Of a DNA stretch of 64,000 bases, positions 49,499 to 57,479 are shown in pieces; within the stretch, counting starts at the first letter, position 1, and the number at the start of each line of letters is the position of its first letter. Origin of the DNA: Rufibacter sp. LB8 (GTDB lineage: Bacteria; Bacteroidota; Bacteroidia; Cytophagales; Hymenobacteraceae). A program made the translations under genes and the position numbers. The stretch is taken from assembly GCF_014876185.1 (NCBI RefSeq), contig NZ_JADALJ010000001.1, positions 2,647,501-2,711,500 on the forward strand, read 5' to 3'. Below the pieces are notes generated by a model, which was not told the origin of the DNA, made no database searches, and saw only the letters and a program-made list of their open reading frames with translations.

Positions 49499-49528
49499 AA
49501 GGATTAGGGAAGCAATGATTTTACATTT

Positions 49529-49568
49529 CCGTTTTCGGCTCCGTTTCCAGAAATGAGCCCGAAAAAGG
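49529..49568. repeat. PAL40 palindrome
   Basis: Left arm CCGTTTTCGGCTCCGTTTC, right arm AAATGAGCCCGAAAAAGG; 7 bases beyond the ftsY stop. Confidence 0.9.
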
Positions 49569-49575
49569 CAACTAC

Positions 49576-50535
49576 TTACTTCTTAGAAAACAGTGAATCA
49601 ACAAACTCGCGCTTGTCGAAAATCTGGAGGTCTTCTACTTTCTCGCCCACGCCAATGTATTTCACGGGAATCTTGAATTCATCTGAGATGCCAATGATGA
49701 CGCCGCCTTTGGCGGTTCCGTCCAGTTTAGTGACGGCTAGGGCGGTGACTTCGGTGGCTTTGGTAAACTCGCGGGCTTGGATCACGGCGTTCTGACCAGT
49801 GCTGCCGTCCAAGACCAAGAGCACTTCGTGTGGCGCGGCGTCAATGACTTTCTGCATCACGCGCTTGATCTTGGAGAGCTCGTTCATGAGGTTGATCTTG
49901 GTGTGTAGACGGCCAGCGGTGTCAATAATCACCACATCGGCGCCCATCTCTACGCCTTTTTTCACGGAGTCATAGGCCACGGCGGCGGGGTCTGTGTTCA
50001 TACCGTGGTCAATCACCGGAATGCCCACGCGGTCGCCCCAAATCTTGAGTTGATCCACGGCGGCGGCTCTGAACGTGTCACCGGCACCCAGCACTACTTT
50101 CTTGCCCGCCTTGTGGAACTGCGAGGCCAGCTTACCGATGGTAGTGGTCTTGCCCACGCCGTTCACGCCTACCACCATAATCACGTAGGGCATGCCACCG
50201 GTGTCTGGCAAAGAGAAATCGGCGGCCACGCCGCCTTTGTTCTCCTCCATCAGGTCCATGATTTCTTCCCGAAGGATTTTATCCAGGTCAGAGGTGCCTA
50301 CGTATTTGTCGCGGGCCACGCGTTTCTCAATGCGGTCAATGATCTTGACGGTGGTGCCAATCCCCACATCTGCATGTACCAGCACGGTCTCCAGTTCATC
50401 CAGCACTTCTTCGTCTACCTTGCTCTTGCCCACAACGGCTTTGCTGAGTTGGTCAAAGAAACTGGTTTTGGTTTTCTCAAGGCCTTTGTCCAGAGATTCC
50501 TTTTTTTCTTTGCTGAAGAAACCGAATAGTGCCAT
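49576..50535 (-). CDS. ftsY: Signal recognition particle receptor FtsY
   Basis: SRP receptor GTPase that docks ribosome-nascent chains at the membrane. 319 residues, short form with almost no acidic A domain, as usual in Bacteroidota. NG domain: N helices to about 95, P-loop VGVNGVGKTTTIGKLA (about 122-137), GDTFRAAAVDQL, DTAGRLHTK, TKLDGTAKGG and the C-terminal YIGVGEKVEDLQIFDKREFVDSLF. It lies 99 bases after the DUF4295 gene with an intrinsic terminator between them, so expression may be partly uncoupled from the ribosomal genes. Confidence 0.96.
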   Translation of the reverse strand: MALFGFFSKEKKESLDKGLEKTKTSFFDQLSKAVVGKSKVDEEVLDELETVLVHADVGIGTTVKIIDRIEKRVARDKYVGTSDLDKILREEIMDLMEENKGGVAADFSLPDTGGMPYVIMVVGVNGVGKTTTIGKLASQFHKAGKKVVLGAGDTFRAAAVDQLKIWGDRVGIPVIDHGMNTDPAAVAYDSVKKGVEMGADVVIIDTAGRLHTKINLMNELSKIKRVMQKVIDAAPHEVLLVLDGSTGQNAVIQAREFTKATEVTALAVTKLDGTAKGGVIIGISDEFKIPVKYIGVGEKVEDLQIFDKREFVDSLFSKK

Positions 50536-50576
50536 GGCGGAAGTTTAAGCGGGTGTTGGTGAAATAGGAATATACC

Positions 50577-50604
50577 AAAAAAGTCCCGCGTAAGGTGGGA
50601 CTTT
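50577..50604 (-). terminator. Terminator or attenuator between DUF4295 gene and ftsY
   Basis: AAAGTCCC pairs with GGGACTTT; the minus strand continues with a run of T. 31 bases beyond the DUF4295 stop. Confidence 0.8.
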
Positions 50605-50634
50605 CATAGGTATATCAGGATGCGATATAGGCAA

Positions 50635-50787
50635 TTATTTTTTCAGGGCGTCCTGTACTTGGTCAACAGGCACCATCTCTTCTCTGAAGGTGTAAGCACC
50701 CGTCTTAGGAGATTTTACTGCTTTGATGATCTTGGCCCAGTCTTTACCAGTGGCGGTCTTCAGGGTTGCTACTACTTTCTTAGCCAT
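50635..50787 (-). CDS. DUF4295 domain protein
   Basis: 50 residues: begins MAKKVVATLKTATGKDWAKI, ends VDQVQDALKK. A tiny basic protein conserved in Bacteroidota directly after L33 (rpmG), here with a 2-base gap, which suggests a ribosome-associated role, possibly a phylum-specific ribosomal protein; this is inference from position. The internal segment KAVKSPKTGAYTFREEMVP is the family mark. Confidence 0.92.
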   Translation of the reverse strand: MAKKVVATLKTATGKDWAKIIKAVKSPKTGAYTFREEMVPVDQVQDALKK

Positions 50788-50789
50788 GG

Positions 50790-50978
50790 TTATTTAATTT
50801 CTTTATGAACGGTAACTTTCTTCATGAAAGGATTGAACTTCTTCATCTCCAAACGCTCCGGAGTGTTCTTTCTGTTTTTGGTAGTGATATACCGAGACAT
50901 GCCAGGTACGCCGGAGTTTTTCTGCTCAGTGCACTCCAAAATCACCTGAACTCTATTGCCTTTAGCTTTCTTTGCCAT
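50790..50978 (-). CDS. rpmG: Ribosomal protein L33
   Basis: 62 residues, 50S subunit. Recognised by [11 protein letters not shown] near residues 9-19 and [21 protein letters not shown]; the Bacteroidota-type insertion SGVPGMSR lies between. The zinc-ribbon cysteine pairs are missing (only one Cys), so it is the zinc-free type. First gene of an rpmG-DUF4295 unit with a consensus promoter just upstream. In many relatives L28 directly precedes L33; here a peptidase gene intervenes. Confidence 0.95.
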   Translation of the reverse strand: MAKKAKGNRVQVILECTEQKNSGVPGMSRYITTKNRKNTPERLEMKKFNPFMKKVTVHKEIK

Positions 50979-51005
50979 CGCGAAGTTGATTTTTATTTAG
51001 GACTG

Positions 51006-51037
51006 CAAATATACAGCCTTGATTCTTGAATTACAAA
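51006..51037 (-). promoter_or_regulatory. rpmG promoter (TTTG, 20 bases, TATATTTG)
   Basis: Minus-strand -33 TTTG at 51034-51037 and -7 TATATTTG at 51006-51013, full matches with normal spacing, 28 bases before the rpmG start. Confidence 0.8.
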
Positions 51038-51061
51038 CAGGTCTGCTACTTTTTTGTGGTG

Positions 51062-51181
51062 GTATCAGGTAGCACGTATCAGGTAGCAGGATTTTAGATT
51101 AAAAAGGTTTCCGTTTTCGGGTTCGTTTCTGAAAATGAAGCCGAAAACGCCAAGAGAAAATCCTGCTACTTGATACTTGCT
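51062..51181. repeat. Composite block with GTATCAGGTAGCA-word arms around PAL40
   Basis: Left arm repeats GTATCAGGTAGCA twice (about 51062-51094), right arm is its near-complement built from TGCTACTTGATAC (about 51150-51181). PAL40 sits between. Clearest of the word-arm blocks. Confidence 0.75.
51111..51150. repeat. PAL40 palindrome
   Basis: CCGTTTTCGGGTTCGTTTC then AATGAAGCCGAAAACGC; 39 bases beyond the aminopeptidase stop. Confidence 0.88.
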
Positions 51182-51189
51182 ACTTGATA

Positions 51190-52809
51190 CTACTTCAACA
51201 CCGGCAGCTTGAAATTATCCAGCGGGCTAGGCTGCGCCATAGTGGCTTCAATCTCTTTGATGGTACGCGGGGCGCCTTTAGACAGGTTCTCCCAGCCTTT
51301 CTCGGTGATCAGGATATCATCTTCAATGCGCACGCCAATGCCCCACCACTTCTTGTCGCAGGGGCTGCCTTCGGGGATGTAGATGCCGGGCTCCACCGTG
51401 ATTACTGAATTGGGTTTTAAAGGGCCGTAGGTGCCGCGGTCGTGCACGTCTAAGCCAATGTAGTGCGACACGCCGTGCATGGTGTAGCGGCGCGCTTCCT
51501 GCGCATTCTTAATGATGCCTAACTTGATCAGGCCATCAGTCATTACTTTCTGGGCGGCTTGGTCTGGCGCGTTGAAGGCGTTGCCCGGTTTGCAGGCGTT
51601 GAAACCTGCCTCCTGCGCGGCATAGACCAATTCATAGATTTGCGCTTGCGCCGGGCTGAACTTGCCGTTTGCCGGAATGGTACGGGTCACATCGGCGGTG
51701 TAGCCGTGGTACTCCGCGCCCAGGTCCATCAAAACTAAATCTGTGCCCAGTTTGGGCTTCTCGTTTTCCACGTAGTGGAGAATGCAGCCGTTGTTGCCCG
51801 CGCCCACAATGCTGGGGTAGCCCTCATACTCGGCCCCGTACTTTTTATAGACGAATTCATGGATGCCCTGCACCTCGGTCTCAGACATGCTGGGGTGCAT
51901 GGCTTTCATGACTTCCACCTGCCCAATCGCCGACATGGCCACGGCTTTACGAAGCAAGGTCAATTCTTGCGGAGTTTTCACTTCGCGCATTTCAGAAAGT
52001 GCGCCGTCCAGCCACGTAATATCTGCTTTTTCTTTGGGCATGCCCTTCACCACGGCCGCGCGCGCCGCTGCGTCTTTGGCATTCACATAGGCGTTGAGGG
52101 TAGGATTTTTGGCGAGGTTGGGATTGGCCCGCATCTGGCGCTGCACTTCCTGTTGCACGCGGGCGCCGCCTTGTGCATCGTACATTTTTATAATCTGGAA
52201 GAGCTCCTGGTGCGCGAAATCTTTGCCTTCGGTGAGCCCGATTTTCTGCTTGAACTGCGCCACCAAATCATACAGATCAGCGGAGTTGTTAGGATCATTC
52301 CGGACGTCATGCGGAAGCTCCAGGAACAGAATCTGGTCATAGGCCGCGGTGTCCAGCTTAAAACCGGCGAAGGCGGTAGCAGGCAAGGCATGCGTTAGGC
52401 CCAGGTGCCGCTCCACGCCTTCCTCGCCCAAGCGCTTGCCGGTCCAGGACTCAGCCTGCGGGTTGCGGGCCTGCGCGAACAGGATTTCCTCAGTGGCTAC
52501 GCCATTGACCATGTGCTGGTCAGAGAACAGCAGCAGCACAGCGTTGGGCTCGCGGTAGCCGGTGAGGTAGTAAAAATCTGGGTGCTGGTGGAAGTGGAAA
52601 TCCACGTCGTTGGCGCGGTTCCGGATGGGGTTGGAAAAAAGAACGGCAACGGAGCGAGGGGGCAGCTGTTGCCGCAGGACCTCTCTCCGTTGCCGGTGAA
52701 ATTCTTTATCCAGGAAATCCGAGGGTTTGTCGGGGCCGGTGTTTTGCGCGGCCACGCCCAAGGGCAGCGACACCAGCAATGTGAAACAAAGGTGTCGCAG
52801 GAAATTCAT
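51190..52809 (-). CDS. Exported aminopeptidase P (M24B, Xaa-Pro aminopeptidase)
   Basis: Removes N-terminal residues before proline; dinuclear metal enzyme. 539 residues with signal peptide MNFLRHLCFTLLVSLPLGVAAQ, so periplasmic or outer-membrane associated, unlike cytoplasmic PepP. N-terminal creatinase-like domain (about 45-230), then the pita-bread domain with ligands in LMDLGAEYHGYTADVTRTIP (two Asp), MHGVSHYIGLDVHD (His), TVEPGIY (Glu) and RIEDDILIT (Glu). It separates rpmB from rpmG; a 9-base gap to rpmB suggests it is transcribed from the rpmB promoter. Confidence 0.93.
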   Translation of the reverse strand: MNFLRHLCFTLLVSLPLGVAAQNTGPDKPSDFLDKEFHRQRREVLRQQLPPRSVAVLFSNPIRNRANDVDFHFHQHPDFYYLTGYREPNAVLLLFSDQHMVNGVATEEILFAQARNPQAESWTGKRLGEEGVERHLGLTHALPATAFAGFKLDTAAYDQILFLELPHDVRNDPNNSADLYDLVAQFKQKIGLTEGKDFAHQELFQIIKMYDAQGGARVQQEVQRQMRANPNLAKNPTLNAYVNAKDAAARAAVVKGMPKEKADITWLDGALSEMREVKTPQELTLLRKAVAMSAIGQVEVMKAMHPSMSETEVQGIHEFVYKKYGAEYEGYPSIVGAGNNGCILHYVENEKPKLGTDLVLMDLGAEYHGYTADVTRTIPANGKFSPAQAQIYELVYAAQEAGFNACKPGNAFNAPDQAAQKVMTDGLIKLGIIKNAQEARRYTMHGVSHYIGLDVHDRGTYGPLKPNSVITVEPGIYIPEGSPCDKKWWGIGVRIEDDILITEKGWENLSKGAPRTIKEIEATMAQPSPLDNFKLPVLK

Positions 52810-52818
52810 GGCTGAAGC

Positions 52819-53058
52819 TTAGTAAACGATATAACCGTCTTCTTTGGCTTTCTTCAACACGGCGGAAATACCGTTCTTGGTGATGTTGCGCAGGGCAGAC
52901 GTAGAAACTTTCAAAGTAACCCAAGCATCTTCCTCTGGTATGAAGAAACGCTTCTTCTGCAGGTTCGGGTAGAATTTACGCTTGGTCTTGTTGTTGGCGT
53001 GCGATACGCGGTTACCTACCTGCGTTCTCTTACCGGTTAAATCACAAACTCGTGCCAT
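52819..53058 (-). CDS. rpmB: Ribosomal protein L28
   Basis: 79 residues, 50S subunit, normal length. MARVCDLTGKRTQVGNRVSHANNKTKRKF is the standard N-terminus, and STSALRNITKNGISAVLKKA the C-terminal core. The start ATG 53058 lies 35 bases downstream of a promoter-like pair. The next gene on the strand is the exported aminopeptidase, 9 bases further, an uncommon partner. Confidence 0.96.
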   Translation of the reverse strand: MARVCDLTGKRTQVGNRVSHANNKTKRKFYPNLQKKRFFIPEEDAWVTLKVSTSALRNITKNGISAVLKKAKEDGYIVY

Positions 53059-53092
53059 TGTATCGTTAGTATCGTTTATTACAAAAGGGATG

Positions 53093-53124
53093 CAAATATC
53101 CGCATAAAGATGCGCAATGTCAAC
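53093..53124 (-). promoter_or_regulatory. Probable rpmB promoter
   Basis: Minus-strand GTTG (53121-53124), 20-base spacer, GATATTTG (53093-53100), one base from TAnnTTTG. Confidence 0.55.
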
Positions 53125-53168
53125 CCTATCTCTTAAAATTTTCTTTCAATCCCTTCTCAAGAAGCAAT

Positions 53169-53366
53169 TTACCCGCTTTTACCTCCACCGTTGCTTGGGT
53201 TGCCGGGCTGTTTTGGGGCTTCTTTGCTGAATCCGTAGGGGCAATGCTTGCAGCCGCTCTTGCAACAGAAGCCCCGGCGTTTGTGGTATTGCTCGGTGAA
53301 CACCATCAACCCCTGTTCATTGAAATACACGTCGCCGGGTTCTAAAGGCAGGGGTTTGGGGGCCAT
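53169..53366 (-). CDS. DUF5522 protein, Cys-rich
   Basis: 65 residues. Begins MAPKPLPLEPGDVYFNEQGL, then FTEQYHKRRGFCCKSGCKHCPYGF: four Cys and a His in a tight cluster (CCxxxCxHC) that most likely bind zinc or an iron-sulfur cluster, followed by a flexible Gly/Pro tail. DUF5522 proteins are small, widespread in bacteria and uncharacterised. Separated from rpmB by 110 bases and possibly a separate transcript. Confidence 0.88.
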   Translation of the reverse strand: MAPKPLPLEPGDVYFNEQGLMVFTEQYHKRRGFCCKSGCKHCPYGFSKEAPKQPGNPSNGGGKSG

Positions 53367-53811
53367 GGGGCAAAGATAAGGGTTTAGCGCTATTGCTAAG
53401 AACTAATAGCTTTCTTTGGTTTCTTTCATCGGTCATCCTGAGCTTGTCGAAGGATCTAACGATGATTGTTGCGTTGATTAAGTTTCACTGTTTTCTTGCC
53501 ATGCGCCCCGTTGTTGGTGTTATCACCAACAACCGAGTCTACCTCTCTAGCAGCTTTTGTGCATGCAGTTTGCTTTCCTTCCAAAATCCCGTTCCATCCC
53601 TTGCCCCACAAGACAGCCTTTTCCATAGCTTAACTCCGAGCGCTCACGGCCGCGAGGCCCCGCCTTCCCCTCTCGCACTGCCCGTCTTGGCCAATTCTGA
53701 TATTTGTTTCATCGCAGCTGCCATACAAGGCCAACCCGCGAGGCGCTCGATGGAAAGGCTGGAAAAGGCGCGTGTTGATTGGCAGTCTGCGTTTCTGGAA
53801 CTGATTTAATT

Positions 53812-53848
53812 GCGTTTTCGGGCTCTAAAATGGAAATGGAGGTGAAAC
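53812..53848. repeat. PAL40 palindrome, degenerate
   Basis: GCGTTTTCGGGCTCTAAAAT then GGAAATGGAGGTGAAAC, inside block B. Confidence 0.5.
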
Positions 53849-53868
53849 TGGTAAATGCCTGTGCCGGT

Positions 53869-53901
53869 TGTAGAGACAAGGCACTGCCTTGTCTCTACGG
53901 T
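53869..53901. repeat. GTAGAGAC-family unit
   Basis: GTAGAGACAAGGCACTGCC then TTGTCTCTACGG, self-complementary. Confidence 0.65.
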
Positions 53902-53970
53902 TGAGGTCCCGACTGCTGTTACTCAAAAGACCTCGTAGTGCGCGCAGCTCCTACGAGTGTCTCCGCCAAT

Positions 53971-54012
53971 CCCGTTTTGGGGCTCATTTCCGGAAATGGA
54001 GGCTAAAACGGG
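53971..54012. repeat. PAL40 palindrome
   Basis: CCCGTTTTGGGGCTCATTTC then GGAAATGGAGGCTAAAACGGG; last module of block B. Confidence 0.85.
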
Positions 54013-54022
54013 TTTCCAGGTG

Positions 54023-54060
54023 GTAGAGACCAGGCACCGCCTTGTCTCTTACGCATTGCT
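54023..54060. repeat. GTAGAGACC-family unit with CGCATTGCTT tail
   Basis: GTAGAGACCAGGCACCGCC, TTGTCTC, then TTACGCATTGCTTCC, the same flanking word as at 2380. Confidence 0.6.
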
Positions 54061-54254
54061 TCCGCTATTTGGAATCACACTTCAAACAGCAGGTTGGCGG
54101 TGATTCCTACACATAATCCTTGGTGACAAACGCATGCAATCTGTAATTGAAGAGTTTTCGTTACTTTTATCTCTGAGAACGGTTCTGCCGTATCATAAAC
54201 AGCTGGCCTGCTGTTTTTCACATCGGCTTGCCACTTTCACCAAACACCAAACGC

Positions 54255-55496
54255 ATGAACACTGCCACCAATACCGCCAGCCAAGAAGCCATTGCCCTAG
54301 AAGACAAATACGGTGCCCACAACTACCACCCGCTGCCTGTGGTGCTCAACCGCGGCGAAGGCGTGTTTCTCTGGGACGTGGAGGGCAACCACTACTATGA
54401 TTTCCTGAGTGCGTACAGCGCCGTGAACCAGGGCCATTGCCACCCGCGCATTATTGGCGCGCTCACGCAGCAAGCCCAGAACCTCACGCTTACTTCCCGC
54501 GCCTTCTACAATGACAAACTCGGCCCCGCCGAAAAATATTTGACCGAGCTCTTTGGCTATGACAAGGCTTTGTTGATGAACTCCGGCGCGGAGGCCGTGG
54601 AGACTGCTATTAAACTGGCGCGCAAATGGGGCTACAAAGAGAAAGGCATTCCGCCGCACGAGGCCGAGATTATTGTGGTGGAGCATAACTTCCACGGTAG
54701 AACTACCGGTATTATTTCCTTCAGCACTGATCCTAGCAGCACGGGCGGCTTCGGGCCGTATATGCCCGGCTACAAAGTGGTGCCCTATGACAACCTAGAT
54801 GCGCTGGAACTGGCCTTGAAAGAAAATGCCCACGTGTGCGCGTTTTTGGTGGAGCCAATCCAGGGCGAAGCCGGCGTAGTAGTGCCCAGTGACGGCTATC
54901 TATCCAAAGCCAAAGCGCTCTGCGAGCAGTACAATGTGCTGTTGATTATTGACGAAATTCAGACGGGCATTGGCCGAACCGGCAAACTACTGGCCTCTGA
55001 GTATGACGGCGTAAAACCTGATATCCTGATTCTGGGCAAAGCCTTGTCTGGCGGCGTGTTGCCGGTTTCTGTGGCGTTAGCGAATGATGAAGTAATGCTC
55101 TGCATTCAGCCCGGCGAGCACGGCTCTACCTTTGGCGGAAACCCTTTGGCCTGCGCCGTGGCCGTGGCCGCGCTGGACGTGATCAAAGACGAGAAACTCA
55201 CCGAAAACGCCATGCGCCTGGGCGAAATCTTTAGAGACCGCATGAACCAGATCAAAGCCAAGCGCCCGGAATTGGTGACCTTGGTACGCGGCCGTGGCCT
55301 GCTGAACGCCGTCATCATTCAGCCTACCGCCGATGGCCGCACCGCCTGGGATGTCTGCGTGAAACTGATGGAGAACGGCCTCCTGGCCAAACCCACGCAC
55401 GGCGACATTATCCGCTTCGCGCCACCGCTGGTCATCACAGAGGAACAACTCAACGCCTGCTGTGACATCATAGAAAAGACGCTAGAGGAATTTTAA
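54255..55496 (+). CDS. rocD: Ornithine aminotransferase
   Basis: PLP class III aminotransferase turning ornithine and 2-oxoglutarate into glutamate semialdehyde and glutamate (arginine/proline metabolism). 413 residues from ATG 54255; an upstream in-frame start at 54228 adds nine residues without support. Typical N-terminus [68 protein letters not shown] with the PLP Asp, and catalytic Lys in [14 protein letters not shown]. The match to ornithine-specific enzymes is closer than to acetylornithine transaminases. Single gene between block B and the AT-rich island. Confidence 0.94.
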   Translation: MNTATNTASQEAIALEDKYGAHNYHPLPVVLNRGEGVFLWDVEGNHYYDFLSAYSAVNQGHCHPRIIGALTQQAQNLTLTSRAFYNDKLGPAEKYLTELFGYDKALLMNSGAEAVETAIKLARKWGYKEKGIPPHEAEIIVVEHNFHGRTTGIISFSTDPSSTGGFGPYMPGYKVVPYDNLDALELALKENAHVCAFLVEPIQGEAGVVVPSDGYLSKAKALCEQYNVLLIIDEIQTGIGRTGKLLASEYDGVKPDILILGKALSGGVLPVSVALANDEVMLCIQPGEHGSTFGGNPLACAVAVAALDVIKDEKLTENAMRLGEIFRDRMNQIKAKRPELVTLVRGRGLLNAVIIQPTADGRTAWDVCVKLMENGLLAKPTHGDIIRFAPPLVITEEQLNACCDIIEKTLEEF

Positions 55497-55678
55497 CTAG
55501 TAACCCATTTCAAGACGAACCATTAATTTTTTAACCTATAAAAAAAGTTTGGAGAGCTATTAAATTCAAGGATTGAGTGGCTCTCCTCTTATATATCCAA
55601 ATTTGATACAATCTTTTACACATACAATATTGCAATAAATTACATCTAACCCTTGCTTATAAATGATTATGAAAATAA

Positions 55679-55838
55679 GAGATTGTTTAAATTTATCTTT
55701 TGCGCTGCAATTCGGCATCAAAAGGTTCTGACGAAGCCATTTTTGAGTACCATAGCGCTGCTATGGTACTCAAAAATGGCTTCGTCAGAACCTTTTTCTC
55801 CAAAATTTCGCCTGGAAAATCAAAATTTAAGCAATCTC
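55679..55838. repeat. MITE-like element, copy 3 of 3
   Basis: 160 bases; ends GAGATTGTTTAAATTTATCT and complement; flanks TAA / TTA. The centre (about 55735-55790) is an almost perfect long hairpin around AGCGCT. It lies at the left edge of the AT-rich island. Confidence 0.82.
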
Positions 55839-56152
55839 TTATCAGTTTTAAAAATCAGAAGGTTACTAAAAGATATTTTTTGATGTTTTTTTTCATTAAA
55901 AAACATCAAAAACTCAAATACCAATTTTTAATATATTTAAACTATAATTTTTTATCAAAAAAATTATAGTTACTTGATAGACACAAGTTTCCTTTTCAAG
56001 GATAGATAGAGACTCTATATTTATAATATAATCTAATTATAAGTACGGTTTTACTTTTTTTTAGAACTTAAACATTTTTGCATGGAGAAATGAAATTATC
56101 TATAAAGTAGCCATCTGTTGAATTAAAAAAATATAAAAATCAATTTGTAACC
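55839..56152. other. AT-rich intergenic region with two perfect hairpins
   Basis: No gene. Perfect hairpins at 55876-55912 (TTTTTGATGTTTTTT arm) and 55940-55971 (AACTATAATTTTTT arm). Composition is strikingly A+T-rich compared with the flanking genes. Confidence 0.6.
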
Positions 56153-56872
56153 ATGAAAACTTTATCAAAATTTTTATTATTCGCCTTCTTAATATTTTCT
56201 ATTTCCTGCACTCAGGACACTGACCAACCTACATTTATCAGTGTAGATCAGAAAGTAGAGCAAGCTGTTAAAGCGCAATATAATATTAGCAAATTTAATA
56301 TTGAAGCAACTCCTAATCAACTTAAATCAATTTTAGAAAGTGCTAAAGAACAAAGCAAATACTTTCAACAGTTTAAAGAAAAATTAGATTACAGTAATGT
56401 GAGGTTATTTACAAATGACAAAGATAACATAACGATTGCTATGATTAATTTTAAAGGCACTGATAAAAAAATACTCGTATTAAAAGGGGCTTTCAGCAAT
56501 AGTGGTTTTCAAGTAGTTGAAAACTTCCTAATTGGATATTTACTTCATGATGGGAAAAACGGGAAAATAATGCTCCTAAATGGCAAAGAAGGGCTTACTA
56601 TTGACATAGAAAATGGCGTTAATAAAATAAGGCCTATATTAGAAGAGGATGGCAAACTAAGTATAATAAAGGTTGATGATAGTGAAGGAAGGCATGGAGG
56701 TGATGGGTTTTGCCAGCGGGAGTCCGGAGAAACTTACGCTAAGTGTTTTGAAGAAGAATCTAAAGAATTTTGCGATAGTTTTGTGAGCTGCGTTTATTTC
56801 TTAAATCCTATAGTCGTTACAGTTGTAGCCGCATCATGTAACTGCAGCGCAGTAAGGCACCTCCCTCAATAA
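56153..56872 (+). CDS. Lipoprotein with Cys-rich C-terminus, unknown family
   Basis: 239 residues. Signal peptide with lipobox SISC (Cys19). Residues about 30-180 are Lys/Asn/Ile-rich and resemble a generic periplasmic domain (IAMINFKGTDKKILVLKGAFS). After EGRHGGDGFCQRESG (from about 180) comes a distinct 55-residue tail with six Cys (FCQ, AKCF, FCD, SCV, SCN, NCS) and a hydrophobic stretch YFLNPIVVTVVAA. I recall similar tails in Bacteroidota hypotheticals but cannot confirm. Codon usage is A+T-rich, unlike neighbours, pointing to transfer. A small membrane protein gene follows 37 bases later. Confidence 0.75.
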   Translation: MKTLSKFLLFAFLIFSISCTQDTDQPTFISVDQKVEQAVKAQYNISKFNIEATPNQLKSILESAKEQSKYFQQFKEKLDYSNVRLFTNDKDNITIAMINFKGTDKKILVLKGAFSNSGFQVVENFLIGYLLHDGKNGKIMLLNGKEGLTIDIENGVNKIRPILEEDGKLSIIKVDDSEGRHGGDGFCQRESGETYAKCFEEESKEFCDSFVSCVYFLNPIVVTVVAASCNCSAVRHLPQ

Positions 56873-56909
56873 CAAGAAGATTTAATTAAAACTATTCAAT
56901 TTCCTTTTT

Positions 56910-57092
56910 ATGAAATTTGATTTAAAAACAATTACAATTATTTGGTTAATCACTTCTATATTGGGAGCAACAGCCAAAATACTCCATATTAATGATTCTA
57001 TAACAAACACCTTGTTATTTATCGGAATTTTCAGTTCTTTCCTTTTTTTAGCAATGTTGTTTTACCATGTTTTTTTCAGGAAGAAGGTATAG
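56910..57092 (+). CDS. Small two-TM protein, GldL-N-like
   Basis: 60 residues with two hydrophobic helices (TIIWLITSILGATAKIL and LLFIGIFSSFLFLAMLFYHVFF) and a basic end FRKKV. The ILGATAKILHIND turn between helices resembles the GldL motif that reads G.xFKI.HWPG, found in the gliding/T9SS motor protein and in many small stand-alone relatives; here the Trp-Pro is lost. Encoded 37 bases after the Cys-rich lipoprotein and before an intrinsic terminator, so the two form a small A+T-rich operon. Confidence 0.7.
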   Translation: MKFDLKTITIIWLITSILGATAKILHINDSITNTLLFIGIFSSFLFLAMLFYHVFFRKKV

Positions 57093-57115
57093 CATTGTAT
57101 AATCTTTTAATTTTT

Positions 57116-57156
57116 ACCCAAGAGCAAACTCTATTAGAGAGAGCTCTTGGGTTTTT
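57116..57156 (+). terminator. Intrinsic terminator of the AT-rich operon
   Basis: ACCCAAGAGC pairs with GCTCTTGGGT with an inner CTCT/AGAG pairing; followed by TTTT. Confidence 0.85.
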
Positions 57157-57247
57157 GCTTTCAACATTTTTTACCTAAAAGAGACTGAACTGGTTCAACA
57201 AAAAGAAGCAGACGAATTCTGGGAAAAAGAACCAACAGAGCACTAAG

Positions 57248-57289
57248 CCAATTTTTGCCCCATTTCCAAAAAGAAGCTCAAAAACAATC
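57248..57289. repeat. PAL40 palindrome, degenerate
   Basis: GCCAATTTTTGCCCCATTTC then AAAGAAGCTCAAAAAC; weak. Confidence 0.4.
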
Positions 57290-57329
57290 TTCTACCTTTG
57301 GTATAAGCGCAGGTACCGGCCTGGGTAGG

Positions 57330-57357
57330 TTTGCCGTTTCAGAAAGCCGTACCTTTG
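57330..57357 (+). promoter_or_regulatory. Probable hemB promoter (TTTG / TACCTTTG)
   Basis: TTTG 57330-57333, 16-base spacer, TACCTTTG 57350-57357; same spacing as the tdh promoter. Leader of about 115 bases to the ATG. A second TACCTTTG at 57293-57300 lacks a partner. Confidence 0.6.
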
Positions 57358-57479
57358 CGCCAGCCTTTCCGCCGTTGCCCAATGTTTTCCAACTATTCGG
57401 CAAAAAGAGTGAAAGCTTTGTTGTTAGACCGGCACCGGATGCCATGTACGCTCCGTTGCTCACCAAGAAACTAGCTGCT

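Larger units (their letters stand above)
53432..54012. repeat. Paralogous non-coding block B
   Basis: Same module order as block A at 30391, including the exact 43-base segment (53634-53676). Lacks the three-hairpin insertion. A further GTAGAGACC unit follows at 54023. No coding support. It makes up most of the 888-base gap between the DUF5522 gene and the aminotransferase. Confidence 0.75.

Noticed and set aside
57255..57479. N-terminal extension of hemB
   Set aside because: Contains a TTTG/TACCTTTG promoter and a degenerate PAL40; the normal HemB start is at 57480.
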